A stretch of DNA of 64,000 nt, from the NCBI GenBank assembly GCA_031267235.1, contig JAIRZM010000001.1:31512-95511 (forward strand), given 5' to 3'. The first letter of the stretch is position 1. Every line of letters begins with the position of its first letter. A program made the position numbers and the translations under genes. The stretch is from Holosporaceae bacterium. Lineage in GTDB: Bacteria > Pseudomonadota > Alphaproteobacteria > UBA3830. Below the pieces are notes generated by a model that worked only from the letters and a program-made list of their open reading frames with translations, was not told the origin of the DNA and did not search any database. Below are positions 49,631-62,577 of the stretch, piece after piece.

Positions 49631-51350
49631 TCTAGGCACTACCGTGTCTCTGATTTCTTATATGGATGGCGAAGCTCCCAGAGTTCTCGAAGTGGAAGGC
49701 AGAGCCACAGTTCCGTCCGTCGTAAATTACTCTGGAGCTAGAGCCATAGTAGGACAGGAGGCCATCTACAGGGCGGATGCGACTAACACGGTATTTTCAG
49801 TCAAACGATTTATGGGAAGATCGGATAAATTTTGCGGTAGAAATGCCGTGGAAATTTCTGCCGATATCCTTGCATATTTAAAAAATATTGCCGAGCAAAA
49901 ACTGGAACAGAGAATAGATGGCGCGATAATAACAGTGCCAGCTCATTTTTCAGATTTGCAAAGAGTTGCTACTCAGCAAGCGGCCGCCATTGCCGACATA
50001 AATGTTCTACGACTAATAAACGAGCCGACGGCGGCGGCCATTGCCTTTGGATTGGATAAAAAAACGGAGGGAATATTTGCCGTCTATGATTTGGGAGGCG
50101 GAACCTTTGATTTCTCAGTTCTTCGGTTGTTGGGTGGCATATTTCAGGTGTTGGCCACCGGCGGTAATAATTATCTCGGAGGAGACGACATTGATGCGGC
50201 AATACTGAACTATAATTTGCGCGCCCATGAATTAAGTCCAGAAAATCTCAGCGAAAATGAAAAAAATCTTGGGAAGCTTATCGCCAAAGAACTTAAAGAA
50301 CAATTGGGGCGTCAGCGAGAAATTAGAAAAAAATACTCCATTAAAAATAAAGTTTATGAATTTAAGCTATCGCAGGAAATTTTAGAAGACTTGATGAGCG
50401 CTTGCCTGAGGGAAACCATTGAGATAGCCGATGAAGCGCTTTCCAACGCCGCTGTAACGCAGAAAAATCTTGACGGTGTGATTATGGTTGGAGGAATGAC
50501 AAAGCTACCATTAATAAAAAACTACGCAGCAGCGCATTTCAGAACAAAAATTTTTGACGATATAAATCCGGAGGAAGCAGTTGCTCGCGGCGCCGCCATT
50601 TATGCTCATGCCATAGCAAGCAAGCACGCCCTTGTAAAATCAAGAGATGACGCGCCAACGCAGAGACCTCTTCTGATAGACGTTGTTCCTCTGACTCTTG
50701 GAATCGAGACATTTGGAGGTGGCGTTGACAGAATAATACACCGCAACACGCCCATTCCAATAGTTGAGAAACGAGAGTATACCACCTATCAAAACAATCA
50801 AACAGGCATCAAATTTCAAGTGCTGCAAGGAGAAAGACCACTGGCGAAGGAATGCCGATCTTTGGCTAGATTTGAGCTAAATAATATTCCTCCTATGCCG
50901 GCAGGGCAGCCGCGAGTAATCGTAGAATTTTCCATAGATGTTAACGGGCTTCTCAGTGTAAAAGCTCGAGAGGAAAATACTCATGTCATGCAATCCATAG
51001 TCGTTAGGCCATCCTCTGGTCTTTCTGATCGGGAGATTATTTCAATTCTGGAAAAAGCTGCTGCACATAGAGAAACCGATTCGGCGCAGGCTTTGAATAT
51101 TGGCATAAAAGTAGAGTCCGAGCGGATGTTAAAATTCTGGGAATCCATACTGGAAAAAATTCCGACAAACGCAAGAAACATAGCCGGAGAAAAAATGAAC
51201 GAGCTGCGAAGAGCTCTGAGTGACGGACAATATCGGGAAGCAATTTCTATTAGGGCTGATTTGGAGAACATTTTTGGGCAATTTTTAGAGAAAATAATAA
51301 GCTCCCATTTGAGCGGGCATCCGCTGTCTTGTCTGCAAGATTCAGACTGA
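49608..51350 (+). CDS. hscA: Fe-S protein assembly chaperone HscA
   Basis: AGIDLGTTVSLISYM, LRLINEPTAAAIAFGLDKK, VYDLGGGTFDFSVLRL, VGGMTKLPLIK; overlaps hscB. Confidence 0.96.
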   Translation: MMFTAGIDLGTTVSLISYMDGEAPRVLEVEGRATVPSVVNYSGARAIVGQEAIYRADATNTVFSVKRFMGRSDKFCGRNAVEISADILAYLKNIAEQKLEQRIDGAIITVPAHFSDLQRVATQQAAAIADINVLRLINEPTAAAIAFGLDKKTEGIFAVYDLGGGTFDFSVLRLLGGIFQVLATGGNNYLGGDDIDAAILNYNLRAHELSPENLSENEKNLGKLIAKELKEQLGRQREIRKKYSIKNKVYEFKLSQEILEDLMSACLRETIEIADEALSNAAVTQKNLDGVIMVGGMTKLPLIKNYAAAHFRTKIFDDINPEEAVARGAAIYAHAIASKHALVKSRDDAPTQRPLLIDVVPLTLGIETFGGGVDRIIHRNTPIPIVEKREYTTYQNNQTGIKFQVLQGERPLAKECRSLARFELNNIPPMPAGQPRVIVEFSIDVNGLLSVKAREENTHVMQSIVVRPSSGLSDREIISILEKAAAHRETDSAQALNIGIKVESERMLKFWESILEKIPTNARNIAGEKMNELRRALSDGQYREAISIRADLENIFGQFLEKIISSHLSGHPLSCLQDSD

Positions 51351-51409
51351 AGTAATTTGCCATGCGATTCTTTAAAAAATCATGTATCCGAAAAAGAATT
51401 TAATTATAA

Positions 51410-53467
<2,058 letters not shown>

Positions 53468-53543
53468 AAAATCTTCGGAATATTAACCTTTCGTAAAAAA
53501 ATTTTATAGCAGAATCTCATCTACGATAGTGGATTTTTGTGTT

Positions 53544-56500
53544 ATGAATTTTTTTAGTAATGCTGTAAAGCTGATCAATATGAGAAGAACTGACGGCAAC
53601 AGGGAGGCGCAAAAAGCTTTGCCGATAAGCGATCAAATGGAGCAGCTGGATTTTTCTCTTCGAAACTATGCAAAAGAATCCTTTTCAGTTTTGATAATGA
53701 AGCCTCTATCCGGATGCATGTTGAAGATTATGCGAACAATTTCCTTCGTGATTACGGGCATATTGTCGGGGATTGTGATAGCAGCCATTTGCATCGGCAT
53801 ATTTCTACAATTTGGATCCGTTGAAAATACCGTTCTATCATCGTTAATTGTGAGCAAATTCGAAAGTTTGTTGCCGGACATGGATTTATCCATAAAATCC
53901 GCTATGTTGCAGAGAAATGCCGAAACCGGTTCCATCGAGATAACCATGAAAAAAGTGAGATTGGACGACCTAGCTATGCCAAGGGTCTCCATTCTTCCGG
54001 ATTACACAGAGTCCCTTAAACAACACAGACTTGTGCCAAAAATTATTTACATAGCTAATCCGAAGATCAATCTTGACATATCCAATGGCTTTAGAAGTAT
54101 TTCCTTTAATCCTAATTTGGAAAAAGGTGGAAATAATAAGGCGCTGTTTGAGCCGATATCGGCGACCATTAACAATCTGAAAGGAATAATGGACAAAGAT
54201 ACATTAATTAAGTTCACCAATGCCGACGTTTCGCTCGCTTTGAATGGCGTAAACTGGAATTTTAAAAATGTATATTGCGAATACAAAGTCGGAAATCAAT
54301 TCCCTAGAATAATTGATTGCTCTCTGTTACTGCCAGAGCAGGAATACACAACGAGCCTAAGCGTAAGTCGAACAACTTCCGGAAAAAAGCACAGCTACGA
54401 CATAAAGTTAGGATCGCTGAATCCTTCCATTGTGAGCGATGCATTCACCAGAGGCGACATATTGTTGGATGGAAGAATACTGTCTCTCATAGAGGGATAT
54501 AATCTGCCAATTTCCGGTAATATTCAGCTAAATTTCGATGGAAAAGAGTTTTTGGGAGGAGATTTCGATTTGATCGGAGCTACCGGCTCAATCAAATTGC
54601 CGGTAAGAAATACATTATCTCTAAATCTTGGAAAGAAAATAGACAGCGGTAGCGTATCAGGCTCTTTCTCCAAAAATGGCGCCAAAATAAATTCCATAAA
54701 TGTAGCCTATGGAGACTCTGGAATACAGCTGACAGGCATAAAAGTGCCCCTGAGCGAATACAGATTTCTAGACGTAGCAAACATTGACGGCACATTAAGT
54801 CTGACCAACGTCGATGTTCAGGAAATGGATGCTCTCCTGCCAAACAATATTTCCAAATCAACGGTGCCGACCTTTAGAAATTATCTTCCAGGATTCAAAC
54901 TGGAGTTATTTAAGGTTGATTTGCGTGGACCCATCGCATTTGGCAATAGAGCGGACGCCGAAACATTGTCCATAGGTCAGGGAATTTTTAAAATCAAAGA
55001 CGCTAAAATTCCTTTGGAAGATCACGTTATTTCCAATATAAGCGCCACCGGCAGCATTTCCGACGATGGATTCGACATCAAACTGACGGGCGCGGATTTC
55101 AGAAATACAAAAATCAATAACGGCATGTTCTTTTTGTCCAAGAAAGACGATTCCTGGATAGGAAAAATCAACGCCGATGTAACCATCAAGGAAATTTCCT
55201 CCTATGCTCGAGACATTTCCCACAGATTGGCGCTATTGCCATTGGATAAGCTGGACATCAAGGGAGTAGCTAATCTGGATCTAAAGTTAGTTCGGGTCAA
55301 AGGAGATCCGCTGCTAAAGTGCGATCTTCCCTTCAGAATTGTGGAAGGAACCGGAGTTTTCAAGTCAGATAATCACAGCCGAGAGCTGAAAATATTCTGG
55401 GATAGCGATGGATTATTTGTAAACGGCGACGTGAGTGTCGGCAGTAGTAGCGTAAACATAAGGATGGAAGAAGATTTTCTAAACAATTCCGGAACTGGAG
55501 CGTTTAATTTCATTTCTAATTCTGGATTCCTAAGCGCTTTGATTCCAAATTTTCATAAAATCTGCGATGGAAATTTTAATTTGAAAATAAACACCTCCTG
55601 GGACGGAGAAAAAGAAGAATACGATGTGATCCTAAATCTGAAAAACGCCATCATGATGCTGCCCATGATCGGAGCCCTAAAACAAAAAGACGACAATGGC
55701 CTGTTCACTGCCCATGTTACGAAGAAGGACGGTAATTTTGAATTTTCGAAAATAAATCTGGATTCCAAGGATAGCAAAATAAGCGGCAGCATGATTCTCA
55801 ACAATGTCGGCGATATACTTCGCTGTTCTCTGGATAAGTTTGAGGTAAACGACTCTTCCGCAAAAATAAACATTCTGAGAGACGCTGATAATAAGATACT
55901 CTTTTCAGCGGTGGGAGATACCTTGGATGCAAGCAGAGGAATTGCTACCTGCAATCAGCTGGCCAAGGATACGGTGGTGTCAGCCTATATTGATCTGAAG
56001 GAAATGATTGTCTCTGGCAATCATAAGGTGAAAAATGCCAAAGGTAGTTTCAATATTAAAAATGGCAAAATAATAGGCGGAGCTTGTTATGCGGTGATAG
56101 GAGAAGACACAACTCTGGCCCTGAATTCAAAGGATTTGGATGGGACCAACGATAGTGTTGTATCTCTATCCGCTTCCAATGCCGGCGAATTTTTAAGATA
56201 TTTCAAAATTACGGACACCATCAGCGGCGGAAGCATTAATTTTGTATTCAAGACCGCCAAAGGCTCCGATCAATCACTGTCCGGAGCCTTCGAAATGAGC
56301 GACTTTATTGCCAAAAACAATACACAATTGATGAAGTTGATATATCTATCTTCCAGCAGTTGGTTCCCGAATTCGGACAACATATCGGTGGGCTTCAACT
56401 TCTGCAACGGAAATTTTGTAATCACGAGCGATCAGGTAAGCATTTCAGGCACAGCCGTTAGCCCGACCATAGCGATTTTCTACGAAGGCGCCTACAATAG

Positions 56501-56933
56501 GGTTAATGATAATTTTGATATATCCGGAGTTTCGTTGCCCATGGCTTCGCTCTTGAATAATCAAGGGAGCAGCGAGGCTTTCGCCGCGAATTATTCGCTC
56601 ACGGGTTCGCTGGGAATGCCTTCTATTTCTGTGAAACCACTGCAGCTAATGTCCACTGACGCTCTCAACGACATATTTGGACATACGCTGCCCATAACCG
56701 TTGCATCCGGCGGACACGCAGATGGAGATATTTCTCCCGCTTCCAGAAAGTTTTTATCGGATCCATTTTCTCATCGGGCCTTCGATAAAAAAACAAATAA
56801 CGAGCCAACAAACAAGAACAAAGAAAATGGAAGAGTTGAAAAACATGAAGAAAAATCGTCCAACTCGACCCAGAGCGCTCACAAAAAATTTGGAGTAAAA
56901 ATCACCCGCGGCATGAAGAGAAGCATAGAATGA
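53544..56933 (+). CDS. AsmA-like protein (large membrane-anchored periplasmic protein)
   Basis: N-terminal TM anchor, long beta-repeat periplasmic segment, AsmA-type C-terminal domain (ISGTAVSPTIAIFYEGAYNRVNDNFDISGVSLP). Confidence 0.75.
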   Translation: MNFFSNAVKLINMRRTDGNREAQKALPISDQMEQLDFSLRNYAKESFSVLIMKPLSGCMLKIMRTISFVITGILSGIVIAAICIGIFLQFGSVENTVLSSLIVSKFESLLPDMDLSIKSAMLQRNAETGSIEITMKKVRLDDLAMPRVSILPDYTESLKQHRLVPKIIYIANPKINLDISNGFRSISFNPNLEKGGNNKALFEPISATINNLKGIMDKDTLIKFTNADVSLALNGVNWNFKNVYCEYKVGNQFPRIIDCSLLLPEQEYTTSLSVSRTTSGKKHSYDIKLGSLNPSIVSDAFTRGDILLDGRILSLIEGYNLPISGNIQLNFDGKEFLGGDFDLIGATGSIKLPVRNTLSLNLGKKIDSGSVSGSFSKNGAKINSINVAYGDSGIQLTGIKVPLSEYRFLDVANIDGTLSLTNVDVQEMDALLPNNISKSTVPTFRNYLPGFKLELFKVDLRGPIAFGNRADAETLSIGQGIFKIKDAKIPLEDHVISNISATGSISDDGFDIKLTGADFRNTKINNGMFFLSKKDDSWIGKINADVTIKEISSYARDISHRLALLPLDKLDIKGVANLDLKLVRVKGDPLLKCDLPFRIVEGTGVFKSDNHSRELKIFWDSDGLFVNGDVSVGSSSVNIRMEEDFLNNSGTGAFNFISNSGFLSALIPNFHKICDGNFNLKINTSWDGEKEEYDVILNLKNAIMMLPMIGALKQKDDNGLFTAHVTKKDGNFEFSKINLDSKDSKISGSMILNNVGDILRCSLDKFEVNDSSAKINILRDADNKILFSAVGDTLDASRGIATCNQLAKDTVVSAYIDLKEMIVSGNHKVKNAKGSFNIKNGKIIGGACYAVIGEDTTLALNSKDLDGTNDSVVSLSASNAGEFLRYFKITDTISGGSINFVFKTAKGSDQSLSGAFEMSDFIAKNNTQLMKLIYLSSSSWFPNSDNISVGFNFCNGNFVITSDQVSISGTAVSPTIAIFYEGAYNRVNDNFDISGVSLPMASLLNNQGSSEAFAANYSLTGSLGMPSISVKPLQLMSTDALNDIFGHTLPITVASGGHADGDISPASRKFLSDPFSHRAFDKKTNNEPTNKNKENGRVEKHEEKSSNSTQSAHKKFGVKITRGMKRSIE

Positions 56934-56973
56934 ATAACTGAATTAATATAAACACAAAAAACGTTGACAAAAC

Positions 56974-58194
56974 CTAATGTAATAATTGTAGTTCGCGCAA
57001 TGTTTTGGGAAAAAACTTTAGCGCTGCCAATCCTAGAAAGCAGATGGACATCGCGTAGAAAAACGCATATTTGTGTCCGTGATTTTCCCAGAGTTGTCCG
57101 CAAATTCCAGAAGCCGTCATGTAGGAGAGGCCCATTAGGCTATAGAATAGACCGATGGCGGTTGCTCGCAATCTCTCGTTGACACACTCGCCAATCATGG
57201 ATAGAAATATGCTTTGCAGAGAAGCCTGTTGCCCACCTAAAACAAATACACCGACGAACATTATCGCCGGAGAATTTGTATCCAGCATAAATAGGTAAGA
57301 AAATATGGAAAGCCAGAGGCAAAGCTTCAGAATCTGGATCTTTCCGCATCTGTCCGCCGCCGACCCAAGCGGGTAGGATAGCAGCGCTGGGCCAAGACAC
57401 ATAAATACAGCCGTAATTCCAGCCAATCGTGGAGAAACAATGGCGCTTGTCCTGAGAATCAACAAAGATTCTCCGAAATGACTAAGTTCGCAAATTCCAG
57501 CCAACAGCAGAATTATCCAAAAACGTTTGTCCAGGGACTTTAGATATTTCTTCTGGAATGGATTCGTTCGGCGGAGGCGCGTCTTCGGCAATCTCTCGTC
57601 GATGCAGAGCAGAACACGCATGGCTATCAACGCTGGAATTCCAGCACACCAGAACAGAATTTTATAATTGCTCCAGTGCAGGATGGCGGTGGATGCTATG
57701 GCGCCCAGGAGCGCTCCCGTAGTTTTCAAAGATTTGAAAAGCCCAAATGCCGCCGCCAGACGTTTTTTCGGTCCCTGATCTGCGATGAGAGCGTCCCGTG
57801 GACATGCTTGAATTCCATTGGCCAGTCTTTCGGCAATCTCAGCCCAGAGGACCTGTACCGCAGATGAAGTCATGGCAAAAATAGGCTTGATCAGGCATAA
57901 AATTGCACAGCCTACAATCATCAACAATCTTCTGTTGCGCAGATAGTCGCTGAGAATTCCGGCGCATATGCGCACCAAATAGGAGACAAACTCCACAAAG
58001 CCATCCATGAGTGCGATGCGAGATTCTCCAATTTTTAGCTCATATTTCAAATATAATGCCAATTGAGAGTAGAGCATCTGCGTTGATATGCTCAGGGTTA
58101 ACCCATAAATGAAGATTGCCCAAATGCTGCGCGACCAGAAGCGATTTTTTGGATTTTCTTTTGCGGAACTAGAAAAAAATGGCATTGATTTCAC
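56974..58194 (-). CDS. Major facilitator superfamily transporter
   Basis: 12-TM-like hydrophobic profile, AGILSDYLRNRRLLMIVG (MFS loop motif), ALIADQGPKKRLAAAFGLFKSLKTTGALLGAI. Confidence 0.88.
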   Translation of the reverse strand: MKSMPFFSSSAKENPKNRFWSRSIWAIFIYGLTLSISTQMLYSQLALYLKYELKIGESRIALMDGFVEFVSYLVRICAGILSDYLRNRRLLMIVGCAILCLIKPIFAMTSSAVQVLWAEIAERLANGIQACPRDALIADQGPKKRLAAAFGLFKSLKTTGALLGAIASTAILHWSNYKILFWCAGIPALIAMRVLLCIDERLPKTRLRRTNPFQKKYLKSLDKRFWIILLLAGICELSHFGESLLILRTSAIVSPRLAGITAVFMCLGPALLSYPLGSAADRCGKIQILKLCLWLSIFSYLFMLDTNSPAIMFVGVFVLGGQQASLQSIFLSMIGECVNERLRATAIGLFYSLMGLSYMTASGICGQLWENHGHKYAFFYAMSICFLGLAALKFFPKTLRELQLLH

Positions 58195-58820
58195 ACATAG
58201 CGGCAGTTGGATTGCGCATTTATGTAGAGTGGGCTAATCCTAGACTTTTCGCCTAAGGCTTCTGCGAAATTTAGTAAATGTTTTGCGTTTCTAAAGTCAT
58301 CGATCCGGCAAACCCCAATAATTCTATCTCGCCAATGGTGAACAACTTCATCAACGCTATCACCGACTAAAAAAAATTTATCGGATAACAGGCGACCCAA
58401 AGCATCCGGTGCTGAGATTCCAATTTTGTGAAAATTATTGTCATTTGTTTCGTAGTATAGCTGACCCTTTTCGCTCCCTATAACTACTAGCGTATTATTT
58501 CCTATATTTTTTTCTCTGCATATGTTTTTAATTACCTCAAAATAACTGACGCTGGTCGATGGTATTTTCAACGACATAGCCAATCCCTTGGCAAAGCTCT
58601 GAGCAACACGAATTCCAGTGAATGACCCTGGACCGGAAGCTGTTATGACTCCGCTGATCTTTTTTAGGTCAATATCTTTTGATTGCGCAAGATTATGGGC
58701 GAGATGCACAAGATTAGCGGACGCATCAACATTTTCGTTTATTTCGTAAAATTTATTTTCGTAGGAAATGGCAATGGAGCAACGTTTTAGGCAGGCCGTA
58801 ACAGCCATCAGATTTTTCAT
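58191..58820 (-). CDS. tsaB: tRNA threonylcarbamoyladenosine biosynthesis protein TsaB
   Basis: GVITASGPGSFTGIRVAQSFAKGLAMSLKIPSTSVSYFE. Confidence 0.92.
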   Translation of the reverse strand: MKNLMAVTACLKRCSIAISYENKFYEINENVDASANLVHLAHNLAQSKDIDLKKISGVITASGPGSFTGIRVAQSFAKGLAMSLKIPSTSVSYFEVIKNICREKNIGNNTLVVIGSEKGQLYYETNDNNFHKIGISAPDALGRLLSDKFFLVGDSVDEVVHHWRDRIIGVCRIDDFRNAKHLLNFAEALGEKSRISPLYINAQSNCRYV

Positions 58821-59929
58821 TGTATCTCCAGGCTGGAATCCCTTACGCTCAGCGCGATTTCGCCTACCAAAAGCGCCACCGCATGCCTTCCGAAAACATC
58901 ATATCTCCATCCATTCAGACAGCGCAGATCACTGTGGTCGATATCGCCTCCGCAAGAATAGCACAGCCTCTCCAGTTCCTTCGTGGTGGCAATCATGGAA
59001 GGCGAGATTTTTTTTTGCTCTGAACACATCTCCAATAACGCTCTTAGCAGAGTCAGCGTAGGATTTCTAGCAACTCGTTTCTCGCTGACCTCCCCCAATT
59101 CTGGAATTGTTTCGGCAAAAGTCAGAAATTCTTTGAAACGTGCATTTTTTACGTGCCGCGCATTTTTCATATTTTGAACCAATTCCATTCCCCTGCGACA
59201 TATATCTTTAACGACGCTGTCTCGGGCTATTTGCTCTGGTAATAGATTTTCCTCTTTCGCTTTTTGATTGCGCCAGGTTATTAATTGCCTGAAAACATTT
59301 GCGCTTTTCTCACTTAGAAAATTTACTGTAGTTTCAGCTTCTGTTTTGGAGCTCATCAACAACTGATGCTCCTCTTCATCCAACCAATGCAATCTGTCAA
59401 GGGCGGTTAGTTCTCCAATTTGCTTTTTGTAAACTTCCCGCAGATGGGTTACATCCTCGACGGAATAATTTAGTTGCTCTGCATTCAGCGGACGTTTTCC
59501 CCAATCGCTCAGAGCGTAGCCCTTTTTTAATTTCTTGCCCAAATATTTTAAAACTATTGACTGATAACCAACCATTTCGTTAGTGCTAAGGATCATTTCA
59601 TATAATTGAACATCGTAAAAATTTTTTATATTTAGGCCGTAGATGGACAATATTTCTAAATCCTGGCTAGCCGAATAAAAGACTTTTTTTATTTTTTTGT
59701 CCTCAAAAATTGGATTTAAAACAGATACGGCAATGGAAATGGCGTCCAGTACGTAGGTTTCTTTTCCTGTAGCCAACTGCACCAAGCATAGCAGCGGTTT
59801 CGCCAGATTTTCACGGATAAATTCTGTGTCAACGGCAATAAACTGCTCCAACTTTGGAGAGTCGCGAAGATCATGCTCCAGCGCTTTGACAAGCGTTCTG
59901 CTTTGCTCTTCGGAATCGATCAGACGCAT
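58817..59929 (-). CDS. rnd: Ribonuclease D
   Basis: FIAVDTEFIRENLAKPLLCLVQLATG, VFYSASQDLEILSIYGLNIKNFYDVQL, LNYSVEDVTHLREVY (DEDD exonuclease motifs). Confidence 0.94.
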   Translation of the reverse strand: MRLIDSEEQSRTLVKALEHDLRDSPKLEQFIAVDTEFIRENLAKPLLCLVQLATGKETYVLDAISIAVSVLNPIFEDKKIKKVFYSASQDLEILSIYGLNIKNFYDVQLYEMILSTNEMVGYQSIVLKYLGKKLKKGYALSDWGKRPLNAEQLNYSVEDVTHLREVYKKQIGELTALDRLHWLDEEEHQLLMSSKTEAETTVNFLSEKSANVFRQLITWRNQKAKEENLLPEQIARDSVVKDICRRGMELVQNMKNARHVKNARFKEFLTFAETIPELGEVSEKRVARNPTLTLLRALLEMCSEQKKISPSMIATTKELERLCYSCGGDIDHSDLRCLNGWRYDVFGRHAVALLVGEIALSVRDSSLEIQ

Positions 59930-60083
59930 CGCTTTCTAACCCAAATTACTCGCCCATCAGTTTATCATGAGCAAGCTAGATCCAGAGAAGAAATTTTTCT
60001 AGATCGTCGCTTCAACAGTCAGCCCACGCCAAATGCGACGATAAGACTTGCTTAATAGACCGAAAAAGATTCAAATGCTCTAC

Positions 60084-61238
60084 CTATTTTGCAAATAGAA
60101 AGTCGATTTGTCTTTTGCGAGCGTTAAATTGCCTTAGATAGGGAACCATGGCCTCTTCACCGGGCATCATTTTTACGCTAAGCGGATTAAGAATCTTATT
60201 GTTTTTCGCCAATTCCAGATGCAAATGGCTGCCGGTGGAAGTACCGCTGGACCCGACGCGCCCAATAATCTGGCCCTTTTTTACGTGCGCGCCACAGCGA
60301 ACGCCGTATCCGCTGAGGTGCGCGTAGCGACTGGTGTAGCCGGATCGATGTTTTATGTCCACACAATGACCATAGCCACAGTAGTAGGATGCACGAGTTA
60401 CGGTTCCATCAAAAATAGCGTGAACCGGAGTGCCATAGGCAGCCATGAAGTCTACGCCGGTGTGGTTCACCCATCTGCCATTGATGGGATGACGACGATA
60501 TCCAAATGAGGAAGAGACGTGCAATCCACTAGTCAACGGAGATCCGAAGAAATTGCCACGATCAAAGCGAACCTTCTGGCCGTTTTCGAAATAGTAAGCA
60601 GCGCCAGTTCCGGAGCCGAATCTATAAACGGCGGCTTTGCCGCGCTTTGTCGTAATCCTTCCGCACAGCATTTCATTTTTTGGCGAGTAGAGAATCTCAA
60701 AGCGATCCCCCCTTTTCAGAGAGCGACGGAAATCAACCTTTGACGATAAATTGCTGATCACGCTGTCCACAACGCTGGCAGGAACACCGAGACGGCGAGA
60801 GTCAGTGTAAAAACTAGACCGAATCTCGCTCTTCACTAATTTCGATCCCGCAAACTCTCCGCGCGAGATTGTCTTTACCAAGCTAGATTTTGCATTATTC
60901 CCAGCCATCACATCGCCTTCGGAGACGGGAGGCGCGCTTGACTCGCTGGAGGATGGCAAATCGTCAAGATCTCCATGCAGGATATTCTGTATCAAGATAC
61001 CAGAGTCAGCATCCGACAAACTGCCCAAGAATGTGCCGTCAAAAAAATCGGCTACAAAGCCACCATCATGCTTTTCACAGAAAACTCCCTGACTGCCAAC
61101 ATCGCCGATCGATGTATCAAAAATCTGAGAGTCAGAATCTTTGCGAACAACATCCAGTACTGTGGAACTGTAACCCAGAAGCATAATTACCCCACCCAAC
61201 ACAATCCTCGCCTGCTTTGGCATTTCTAACAGTCTCAA
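60084..61238 (-). CDS. M23-family metallopeptidase (peptidoglycan endopeptidase-like)
   Basis: SSFGYRRHPINGRWVNHTGVDFMAAYGTPVHAIFDGTV...YAHLSGYGVRCGAHVKKGQIIGRVGSSGTSTGSHLHLEL; catalytic residues kept. Confidence 0.93.
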   Translation of the reverse strand: MRLLEMPKQARIVLGGVIMLLGYSSTVLDVVRKDSDSQIFDTSIGDVGSQGVFCEKHDGGFVADFFDGTFLGSLSDADSGILIQNILHGDLDDLPSSSESSAPPVSEGDVMAGNNAKSSLVKTISRGEFAGSKLVKSEIRSSFYTDSRRLGVPASVVDSVISNLSSKVDFRRSLKRGDRFEILYSPKNEMLCGRITTKRGKAAVYRFGSGTGAAYYFENGQKVRFDRGNFFGSPLTSGLHVSSSFGYRRHPINGRWVNHTGVDFMAAYGTPVHAIFDGTVTRASYYCGYGHCVDIKHRSGYTSRYAHLSGYGVRCGAHVKKGQIIGRVGSSGTSTGSHLHLELAKNNKILNPLSVKMMPGEEAMVPYLRQFNARKRQIDFLFAK

Positions 61239-61364
61239 TCGGCACTCCTACTACAACGCAATCCAAATTGGAAAACACTGAGCATAGTACACCATCAGAT
61301 GCTAAAAATCAAATTTTTTAGCGATATGCATTATTTAGAATAATGCCAAACACGGCGAACTATT

Positions 61365-61523
61365 ATGAGACAATTGCCTAATAAAATATTTTTTGCAGGA
61401 AATCAGTCAAACGCAGCACAGAACCGCAATGTACTTGTTGCGCATGAGGATCCTACGAAGCTGATAATGAAAAAAGATCCATTAGGCGGCAGTCTCATAT
61501 TCGCTATAACTATTTTTTTATGA
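61365..61523 (+). CDS. Possible small ORF (52 aa) overlapping the convergent phasin gene end
   Basis: MRQLPNKIFFAGNQSNAAQNRNVLVAHEDPTKLIMKKDPLGGSLIFAITIFL*; hydrophobic C-terminus; no homology assessed. Confidence 0.2.
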   Translation: MRQLPNKIFFAGNQSNAAQNRNVLVAHEDPTKLIMKKDPLGGSLIFAITIFL

Positions 61524-61902
61524 TATCTTTAGCCTCTTCCATAGAGTCCTTCAATCTTTTAGTGATGGCGTTGGTCAAATCTCCATGAGTGGTATTTATC
61601 ATTTCGGAAATCTGCTTGCTGTTTTCGATGGCTTTCATGAAGTGACCATGAGTAAGCTCCGAGAATTTCCCAAAAGCCTCGGATGGTTTTGAATTTTTAG
61701 CCACATTGCCAAGGTCGCTGAGTATTTGCTTGACGAAAGCTCCCTGAAGTTTTGTAACTCCATTGCAAATCTCTAGGGACATTTTATTTACGAGCCCAAT
61801 AATCTCCAGATTCTTTTTATAGGAGCTCATAACCGCATCCGTGTTGATATTGGGAATTTTAGATTTAGCAGAAGTGTCTGATTTTTCATTAGCATTTGCC
61901 AT
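61510..61902 (-). CDS. Phasin-family protein
   Basis: YKKNLEIIGLVNKMSLEICNGVTKLQGAFVKQILSDLGNVAKNSKPSEAFGKFSELTHGHFMKAIENSKQISEMI: phasin helical pattern. Confidence 0.75.
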   Translation of the reverse strand: MANANEKSDTSAKSKIPNINTDAVMSSYKKNLEIIGLVNKMSLEICNGVTKLQGAFVKQILSDLGNVAKNSKPSEAFGKFSELTHGHFMKAIENSKQISEMINTTHGDLTNAITKRLKDSMEEAKDIIKK

Positions 61903-62131
61903 AGTATTTCCTCCTTAAAATCAAATGGTCGCCATATGATACATGGCCATTGATACATATTCAACTTTTATTTTAATAAAATATTAGACATCCGGCTTGG
62001 CCTTAGAATGAGAACATTCATGCATTTATATTCCATCCATCATGAGGATGCGCACCACATAGCACATGACAAGAAATGGATTTTTTGCTTTATATTTGCG
62101 GCCAGATTCAATGTATCCAACGATTCCTGAA

Positions 62132-62410
62132 TCACTTTCTGGCAAGAAGAATTTTTTTAATCCTTCGAAGCTTTAGAGCCAAAAGATCAGGTGAAGTTTT
62201 CAGTAAATATCTATCAATGCCGCCATTCTTTTCCACTGATTTCACTGCGGATGTTGACACTCTAGCTCTTATACATCTTCCCAAAATGTCGCTGTGAAAC
62301 GACGCCATCTGCAAATTAGGTAAAAACCTACGCTTTGTTTTATTATTGGCGTGGCTAACTCTATTGCCACGCGCAACAGTCTTCCCTGACAGAGAACAAA
62401 CTCTAGACAC
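62132..62410 (-). CDS. rpmB: 50S ribosomal protein L28
   Basis: MSRVCSLSGKTVARGNRVSHANNKTKRRFLPNLQMASFHSDILGRCIRARVSTSAVKSVEKNGGIDRYLL. Confidence 0.97.
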   Translation of the reverse strand: MSRVCSLSGKTVARGNRVSHANNKTKRRFLPNLQMASFHSDILGRCIRARVSTSAVKSVEKNGGIDRYLLKTSPDLLALKLRRIKKILLARK

Positions 62411-62577
62411 TATAAACTTCCAACTATTCCCCAGATATTCTATCTCAAAGGCAACGCTTCTGTCAACAGTAATGTTTGAGAGTTAAAAAAACATTGTTAG
62501 TGTCTGCAAAAAAAAGAAATAAAATTAATAAAATTTTAATGGAATCATGATATCTTTATTCAAAATGAGGATATACT

